Shown here piece by piece: positions 56,887 to 64,000 of a stretch of 64,000 nt of DNA. The position numbers and the translations under genes are program-made. This DNA is from Lolium rigidum. Lineage: Eukaryota; Streptophyta; Magnoliopsida; Poales; Poaceae. Numbering within the stretch: the stretch's first letter is position 1; each line of letters opens with the position of its first letter. The stretch lies in contig NC_061511.1 in assembly GCF_022539505.1 (NCBI RefSeq), positions 30,514,620 through 30,578,619 on the forward strand, in the 5' to 3' direction. The notes beneath the pieces are model-generated. The model was given only the letters and a program-made list of their open reading frames with translations. It searched no databases and was not told the origin of the DNA.

Positions 56887-57898
56887 TTTTTATTTGTTCT
56901 TCGAGGTTCTCTAGGTTTCTTTTCACTTTTATGAACCGCACTATTTATAACAGAGTACTCTTTCATTTTAGCGAGGGAAAGGAGTTTTTTCAATATAAGC
57001 TTCAGGAATAACACGATCAGCAGTTTCAATTACAACACACTTATTAATAGATGAATCAATTTTATCTTTATATGGTTCATGATACTTATCAAAATTCTTC
57101 TTAGGAAATTCATAATGAGAGGCAAAAGCTTTATAAAGATTTATAGCAACTTGGGAATCAAGACCATATGTAGCACTCATATTACGAAATAAATCAGTAT
57201 CCATAAAAGCTTCAATGCATTTATAATCATAAATTATACCTGATTCTCTATCCTTGTCGTTCTCCCAACCTTCGGTATTTTCTTGGATTCGATCTAGAAG
57301 GTCCCTTTTAAACTCTTCTTTGTTGCGTGTAAATGATCCGAACAAGAAGTATCCAGCAAGGTCTTGTCTTGAAAAGAAAGTCTTGCATAGAAATTATCAA
57401 TAATAACATTACCAGGAAGCTCATGAATGGGGCATTTGAGCATTAAAGACTTCAATCTCCCCCACGCTTGGGCAATACTTTCTCCATCATGAGGCCAAAA
57501 ATTATATATGCGATTCCGATCCTTATGAATTTCACTTGGAGGATAGAACTTAGAATAAAACCGGGGCACAATATCATTCCATTCAAGAGAATCCCCATTA
57601 TCCAAGTAATTTATACCAATGCGCCGCCTTACCGGACAGCGATAAAGAGAATAATTTCTTCCTCACTTCATCCATAGCAATACCTGCACATTTGAATAAC
57701 CCGCATAATTCATGCAAAAACGAGTAAATGATCACCGGGGTGGACAGTTCCATCCCCTTCATAGCGGTTATCCATAACACGTTCAATAATTTTCATAGGT
57801 ATTTTATATGGTATCACTTCCTCACCTGGCGCCTCATCTACTACCGTTGCGGTAGTAGTAGATTTCCCAAATAGAAATTGAAGAGAAGATCTCTCCAT
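56887..57898 (-). pseudogene. Athila-like gag
   Basis: Starts at the ATG at 57896-57898, with MERSSLQFLFGKS. The conserved retrotransposon Gag region contains LFSLSLSGKAAHWYKLL and WNDIVPRFYSKFYPP, then LMLKCPIHELPG and NFYARL. Frames change near 57785, 57610 and 57335, so the coat protein is broken in at least three places. It would form the virus-like particle. Confidence 0.85.
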
Positions 57899-57983
57899 AA
57901 TGACTTATAGCAGCAGGCAGAAATAAAATCAGCACAAGAGTAAAGGTTTTCCTTACCAATTCCACTTACCAATAGCGCTTCAC

Positions 57984-58001
57984 TCCCCGGCAACGGCGCC
58001 A
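57984..58001 (-). other. Primer-binding site, tRNA-Asp
   Basis: Minus strand TGGCGCCGTTGCCGGGGA, 11 nt inside the right LTR, a perfect 18-base match to the usual plant tRNA-Asp PBS. Confidence 0.85.
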
Positions 58002-58012
58002 GAAAATAGTCT

Positions 58013-59522
58013 TGATGACCCACAAGTATAGGGGGTGTATCGTAGTATCTTCGATAAGTAAGAATGTCGATCCCAACGAGGAGCAGAAGGTGTTGACAAG
58101 CAGTTTCGATGAAGGTTTCACTGTAAATGCTCACAGACAAGTATTCAAGGGGTTTTGATGTGACAGATGAAATAAGTACAAGTAAGTAAAATGCGAGAGA
58201 AATAATTGCAGCGAGTGGCCCAATCCTTTTTAGCACAAAGGACAAGCCGGTTTGTTTACTTATAATGACCAAACGTTCTCGAGGACACATGTGATTTTAG
58301 TCTAGTGCTTTCGCTACATACGGCTAAATAATCTTCATTGTTATGATAAGTGTTGTGTGGGTGAACCTATGCTAATGTACCGCCCTTCCTAGGACTAAAT
58401 ACATACTTGTGATTATACCCCTTGCAAGCATCCGCAACTACAAGAAAGTAATTAAGAATAAATCTAACCACAGCCTTAAACTGCGAGATCCTGCGATCCC
58501 TCCTGCATCGATATACCAACGGGGTTTAGGTTTCGTCACTCCGGCAACCCCGCAATTAGCAAACGAATACGAGATGCATTCCCCTAGGCCCATAAATGGT
58601 GAAGTGTCATGTAGTCGACGTTCACATGACACCACTAGAAGAATAACACCACAACTTAAATATCACACCATTGAATATTACTTAACCATAGTTCACTACT
58701 AACATTTAGACTTCACCCATGTCCTCAAGAACTAAATGAACTACTCACGAGACATCATATGGAACATGATCGGAGGTGATATGATGATGAATAACAATCT
58801 GAACATAAACTTGGTTCAATGGTTTCACTCAATAGCATCAACAACAAGTATGAATAGATACGGGAGAGTTTCCCCTATCAAACAATCAAGATCAAACCCA
58901 AATTGCTACGGCGGTGACGAGGTGCTGCGGAGGAGATGGCGGTGATGATGGTGGAGATGATGATGATGGTGATGGAGATGATGTCCAGCTCGATGACGGT
59001 GACGATGGCGTCGATTTCCCCCTCCCGGAGGGATTTCCCCGGCGGATTCCTGCCCGCCGGAGAGCTCTTTTCTCTCCGGTGTTCTCCGCCCCGCAGAGGC
59101 GGCTGTAACTCTTCGTGAGGTACCCTCTGTGGCTTAGGTCTTCGGGACGAAGGGTTTGGCGAAGAAAAGGAGGCGAAAGGGGTCGTGGGCCCCTCACACC
59201 ACATGGCGGCGCGGCCAGGGCCTGGGCCGCGCCGCCCAGGGTGTGGGCCCACCCCGGCTCCTCTGGCTCCTCCTTACGGCTTCCTTCGTCATCTTGAAAA
59301 ATAGGATTTTTGGTATAATTTCCTTCCACGAGTTGATCTTCCGAAATATTGCGTTCGACGGTGCTTTTTCCAGCAGAATCCTGGCTCCGGGGTTCGATCG
59401 TCCAATAATGATGAAACATGCAAAATAGATGAAATAACATAAGTATTGTGTCCCAATATGAAATATATCAATGAATAACAGCAAATTATGATATAAAATA
59501 GTGATGCAAATTGGACGTATCA
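58013..59522 (-). repeat. 5' LTR of Athila-like element
   Basis: Partner of 49050-50558. It is followed by the AGGCC duplication at 59523-59527. Confidence 0.92.
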
Positions 59523-59543
59523 AGGCCATGCTAGGCGCGGAGT

Positions 59544-61119
59544 TGATGAAGGAGAATTTATACGCAACGTTGAGTGGAACCCAAAGAGGAAGGTATGATG
59601 AGCACAGCAGGAAGTTTTCCCTCAGTAAGAAACCAAGGTTTATCGACCAGTAGGAGAAAAACGTTCTCTCCCGAGGTGTTGCGAACCAACTCGTGGTAGG
59701 GCGCACTGCCGGTGTCAGCAGCAACGTGGAGACCTGCACACAAACAACCAAGTACTTTGTCCCCAACTTTCAGCGAGGTTGTCAAGCTCACTGGTTTTGC
59801 TAAAAACAAAGAATTAAACGAACCGTGTGGAAAAAGAATTGTTTGCAGAGAAAAGAACAGAAAAATGTTGTAGAAGATTGCAATTAAAAGAAGAAGGACC
59901 GGGGTCCACAGTTCACTAGAGGCGCATCCTCAATAAAATAAATATGCTGGATAAACAAATTACAGATGGGCAATTGATAAACATAGATTTTACGCTAATG
60001 GTTGGTGCAGAATACATGCTATGAAAGTATGTGGGCATTACAACAATATACATAGACCGTAATCCAACTGCATATATGACTAACAATCCACCTTCAGGAT
60101 TGCATCCGCGACACCCTCCAGTATTAAGTTGCAAGCAATGGACTATCGCTTTAAATAATGTGTGTAAAGTAAACGATGAAACTACCCTTCAATAGAACAC
60201 CGATGTTTTCTTCCTAGTAGCAACAACACATCTACAACCGTAGAGAACAAGGTCACTTCCCATGGTTAAATAGAGGTATGAACCCACTATTGAGCATAAA
60301 TACTCCCTCTTGGAGTCGCTAGCATCTACTTGGCGAGAGCATCTACTAGAAACGGAGAGCATGCAAGATCATAATAACATAATACATAATCTCAACCAAA
60401 GCAATCTCTCTATAAATCGGATCCACATCAAACCAACATGTATCAATTACAAATAGATGATCTTGATCATGTTAGGCAGCTCACAAGATCTATACATGAA
60501 GCACAACAAGGAGAGGACAACAATCTAGCTACTGCTATGGACCCACGGTCCCGTGGAGGACTACTCACGCATCACCTCGGATGAAGACATGGCGATGTAG
60601 AGGCCTCCGGCGGTGATTTCCCTCTCCGGAAGGGTGCCGGGATGGACTGCAGAACCCTCCCGAACTAGGGTTTCAGTTGACGGTGGTGTCGGAACTTTAC
60701 GTGGATGGAGGCTCGGGTCCCTGCGGTTTTCCCTATACGAGGAATAAATAGGCGGAAGGGCGAAGCAAACGGGGCGACGAGGCGCCAGTACATGGGCCAG
60801 GCGCGGCCAGGGGTGGAGCCGCGCCTGCCCTATGTGCTGCCATGTGGCAGCTCTCCTGCGCGTGTCCTTCTGGCTCCGTCTTCGTCCCGAAAAAATAAGA
60901 CTCTAGGCTTTTGTTTCATCCAATTCCGAGAAACTTTCATGTACAACTTCTCTGAAACACAAAAACAGCAGAAAACAGGAACTGGCACTGCGGCACTGCG
61001 TTAATAGGTTAGTCCCATAAAATGCTAAAAAGTGTGGAAAAGTGCACAGAAAACATATAAGAATTGTAACAAAACAAGAATGGAGCATTAAAAATTATAG
61101 ATACGTTTGGGACGTATCA
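59544..61119 (-). repeat. LTR of another gypsy family, minus orientation
   Basis: Starts TGATGAAGGAG and ends GGGACGTATCA. The bases just after it (ACATCGGCAAGCTTAAC) are PPT-like on the minus strand. The LTR at 62588 begins with the reverse complement of its end, so both belong to one family. The family resembles other Triticeae Athila-related elements. Confidence 0.7.
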
Positions 61120-62587
61120 ACATCGGCAAGCTTAACTCCTGCTCGTCCTCAAGTAGGTAAGTGATAAAAAAACAAATAATTTTTGAGGTGACATGTTGTC
61201 ACACTACTTTGATCAATCTAAGTGTAAAAGCAAACATAGCTAGAATCATAGAATCCTAACATAAGCATGATAGATATAATCAAATAATGAAACTTAATAA
61301 CCATGCTAAACCATGAATAGTAATCAAACAAAAGAAAATGTATAACGTGCATGGAAAGGAAAGTGATTGTCAAGAGCATAGCATGGATACATAATAAAGT
61401 GGTACTCAGCTTGTCCCATAAGTGAAGCAAAACATAAATGCGTGGACACCTTTAAAAGATTATAAGGATGACTAGAAACCAAAAGAGTGAAGAAGCAATA
61501 CCATAATTATTAATCAATCAATAAAATCTTGGGACCATGCACATAAAACTAAGAATGACAACTATGCTCTCATAAGTGGTGCATAAACTAGAAGGTGGAG
61601 ACTCAACATAAAAGTAAAAGAAGGTCTCTCTTTGAGAGGCAAGTAAGATCACTCATGTGCTAGAGCTTTTTATTGAAACAACAAGAGTATAAAATGCACT
61701 TTTGAGAGGTGGCTGTTCATGTCAACGAGTAGTAAAAAAAGCTATTGTCATCTTCCATACTAAGCAAGTTTGAGAGCGGTTCCGAAATATTTGGGTGAAG
61801 CCTCTTTTCATTTATACTACTTATAAAATTGTGACACTCCTCCCAACCTTTGCTTACATATACCATGGCTAACCGAATCCTCGGGTGGCGACCAAGCAAT
61901 CACAAACCATGGAGGAGTGCCCTTTTCTTATAATTTTCCTATTTTCTTCCCCTATTGGAAGTTGTGGTCAAACCAGCTCTTTTTTATATACTTTTTTATG
62001 TGACAAGAAAGATGAAGCTCGCGAGTCTTTGAGTTACTTAACTAGTATGGAAGACGAAAACCACAATTTTAATTTACTTCCTCATGAGCTAAAAGCAATG
62101 TCACTAAACGAGGAACTGTTTGAATGTTTTAAAGGTAGCACACGAGCAAACTACTATGGAATGGAAATAAAGTACCACATATAGGTAGATATGGTGGAAA
62201 CTTTGGCATATTTGGTTTTTGGTGGTTGGATGCATGAATAAAATACTCATACAAATGGAGGCTAGAAAAAGACCGGGTGCGACCAACTAGGAGAGCATAA
62301 TGGCCATAATCATGCACAACGGCAAAATATATTAATCAAAGTATAAAGTGATACACAAGTTGAAAACTAAATGATCATAGAGGCAAGAATTGACTGGAAT
62401 GTAGTCATAACATGTTGCAAAACATGTGCCAAGTCGACCCAAATAAAAACATTCGCATGAGAATATATACCACAATATTATGTTTTTCTATTGTATGCTA
62501 AAAACAATGCATGAAACCTTCAATGGCACACTAAAAACTCTTAGTATTTGAGACTAATCATAATGAAAACATAATTAACAAGCTCAT
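61120..62587 (-). mobile_element. 3' internal region of the same gypsy element
   Basis: AT-rich, non-coding. It shares a CACTCCTCCCAACCTTTGCT and CCATGGCTAACCGAATCCT block (61834-61882) with the Athila-like element (51290-51430). It is cut at 62587 by an LTR in the other orientation. Confidence 0.6.
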
Positions 62588-64000
62588 TGATACGTCCCAA
62601 ACGTATCTATAATTTCTTATGTTCCATGCTACTTTTATGATGATACTCACATGTTTTATACACATTATATGTCATTATTATGCATTTTCCGGCACTAACC
62701 TATTGACGAGATGCTGAAGAGCCAGTTGTTGTTTTCTGCTGTTTTTGGTTTCAGAAATCCTAGTAAGGAAATATTCTCGGAATTGGACGAAATCAACGCC
62801 CAGGGTCCTATTTTTGCACGAAGCTTCCAGAAGACCGAAGGAGTCACGAAGTGGGGCCACGAGGCGCCGCCACAACAGGGCGGCGCGGCCAGCAAGGGGC
62901 CCGCGCGGCCCTGTTGTGTGGGGGCCCCGTGGCGCCTCTCGACCTGCCCTTCCGCCTACTTAAAGCCTCCGTCGCGAAACCCCCAGTACCGAGAGCCACG
63001 ATACGGAAAACCTTCCAGAGACGCCGCCGCCGCCAATCCCATCTCGGGGATTCAGGAGATCGCCTCCGGCACCCTGCCGGAGAGGGGAATCATCTCTCGG
63101 AGGTCTCTTCATCGCCATGATCGCCTCCGGATCGATGTGCGAGTAGTCCACCCCTGGACTATGGGTCCATAGCAGTAGCTAGATGGTTGTCTTCTCCTCA
63201 TTGTGCTATCATGTTAGATCTTGTGAGCTGCCTATCATGATCAAGATCATCTATTTGTAATCCTTCATGTTGTGTTTGTTGGGATCCGATGAATATTGAA
63301 TACTATGTCAAGTTGATTATCAATCTATCATATATGTTATTTATGTTCTTGCATGCTCTCCGTTGCTAGTAGAGGCTCGGCCAAGTTGATACTTGTGACT
63401 CCAAGAGGGAGTATTTATGCTCGATAGTGGGTTCATGCCTCCATTAAATGCGGGACAGTGATAGAAAGTTCTAAGGTTGTGGATGTGCTTGTTGCTACTA
63501 GGGATAAAACATCGATGCTTTGTCTAAGGATATTTGTGTTGATTACATTACGCACCATACTTAATGCAATTGTCCGTTGTTTACAACTTAATACTTGGAG
63601 GGGTTCGGATGATAACTCGAAGGTGGAATTTTTAGGCATAGATGCATGCTTGGATAGCGGTCTATGTACTTTGTCGTAATGCCCCGATTAAATCTCATAG
63701 TACTCATCATGATATATGTATGTGCATTGTTATGCCTTCTTTATTTGTCAATTGCCCAAGCTGTAATTTGTTCATCCAACATCTGCTATCTTATGGGAGA
63801 GACACCACTAGTGAGCTGTGGACCCCGGTCCTATTCTTTACATCTGAAATACAATCTACTGCAATTGTTCTTTACTTGTTCTTTGCAAACAACCATCATC
63901 ATCCACACTATACATCTAATCCTTTGTTTACAGCAAGCCGGTGAGATTGACAACCTCACTGTTACGTTGGGGCAAAGTTCTGTGATTGTGTTGTGCAGGT
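62588..64000 (+). repeat. LTR of the same family, plus orientation, incomplete
   Basis: Starts TGATACGTCCCAAACG. CTCAT (62583-62587) would be the target-site duplication. It runs to the end of the window, where ACAACCTCACTG corresponds to the opposite strand of 59762-59795. A TATA-like CTACTTAAAGCC lies near 62957. Confidence 0.75.

Larger units (their letters stand above)
49050..59522 (-). mobile_element. Complete Athila-like Ty3/gypsy retrotransposon
   Basis: LTRs 49050-50558 and 58013-59522 (1.51 kb) begin TGATGACCC and end GGACGTATCA. Target-site duplication AGGCC is at 49045-49049 and 59523-59527. PBS (tRNA-Asp type) is at 57984-58001 and PPT at 50559-50580. Reading right to left the order is gag, protease, RT, RNase H, integrase, then a coiled-coil ORF and about 2 kb of non-coding sequence. 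A gypsy-type order with extra 3' sequence and a tRNA-Asp PBS fits the Athila lineage. The LTRs look about 98% identical by eye. Several frameshifts and stops show it can no longer act alone. Confidence 0.93.

Noticed and set aside
60705..61004. 99-codon plus-strand frame
   Set aside because: It lies in an LTR of minus orientation and is not kept open in the opposite-facing copy at 62588-64000.

Overview
The window looks like intergenic DNA from a large grass genome. Nested LTR retrotransposons, CACTA elements, a Stowaway MITE, a LINE and several solo LTRs fill most of it, as in Pooideae and most typically the Triticeae (wheat, Aegilops, barley, rye). The assignment rests on family resemblance recalled from knowledge, not on a search. 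No bacterial-style operon, rRNA gene or CRISPR array is present. A run of exactly 100 N (8397-8496) marks a scaffold gap, and the sequence on its two sides belongs to different elements.

Layout. 1-8396: an Athila-like Ty3/gypsy element (LTR 16-1525 plus internal sequence), split by a complete 6.5-kb non-autonomous 'Sabrina-like' element (1750-8213, TSD ATGGC). 8497-9487: the end of a minus-strand gypsy element (PBS and LTR). 9488-18810: a plus-strand gypsy element consisting of an integrase, a long multi-exon antisense gene with its own TATA box and a (CTT)52 tract, and a 3' LTR. Its integrase is cut by a Sabrina-like solo LTR (10286-11958, TSD CTATC). 18811-33530: the least repeat-rich part. 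It holds an inverted-repeat element with a captured Kelch exon, a broken triacylglycerol-lipase fragment, a Stowaway MITE, a 578-bp tandem duplication, and the best candidate for a real host gene (two exons, 31168-31621, encoding a small membrane protein). 33531-39050: a 5'-truncated LINE (TSD CTGTTTG, poly-A) carrying a 4.1-kb solo LTR (TSD CAGAT). 40679-43698: an LTR fragment split by a 1.4-kb non-autonomous CACTA element (TSD GCC). 43697-47300: CACTA-type subterminal repeats and a broken Transposase_24-type gene. 49050-59522: a complete 10.5-kb Athila-like element on the minus strand (TSD AGGCC, tRNA-Asp-type PBS) with gag, protease, RT, RNase H and integrase, damaged by several frameshifts. 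59544-64000: two LTRs of one further gypsy family facing each other.

How it fits together. Insertion order can be read from the nesting: younger elements sit inside older ones and carry clean target-site duplications. The two complete elements have LTR pairs that look about 98% identical by eye, so both are fairly recent. Nearly all coding sequence is transposon-derived and broken. The features most worth following up are the antisense gene of the plus-strand gypsy element, the conserved-looking acidic/hydrophobic ORF of the Sabrina-like element, the inverted-repeat element with its gene fragment and tRNA-like boxes, and the two-exon membrane-protein gene.
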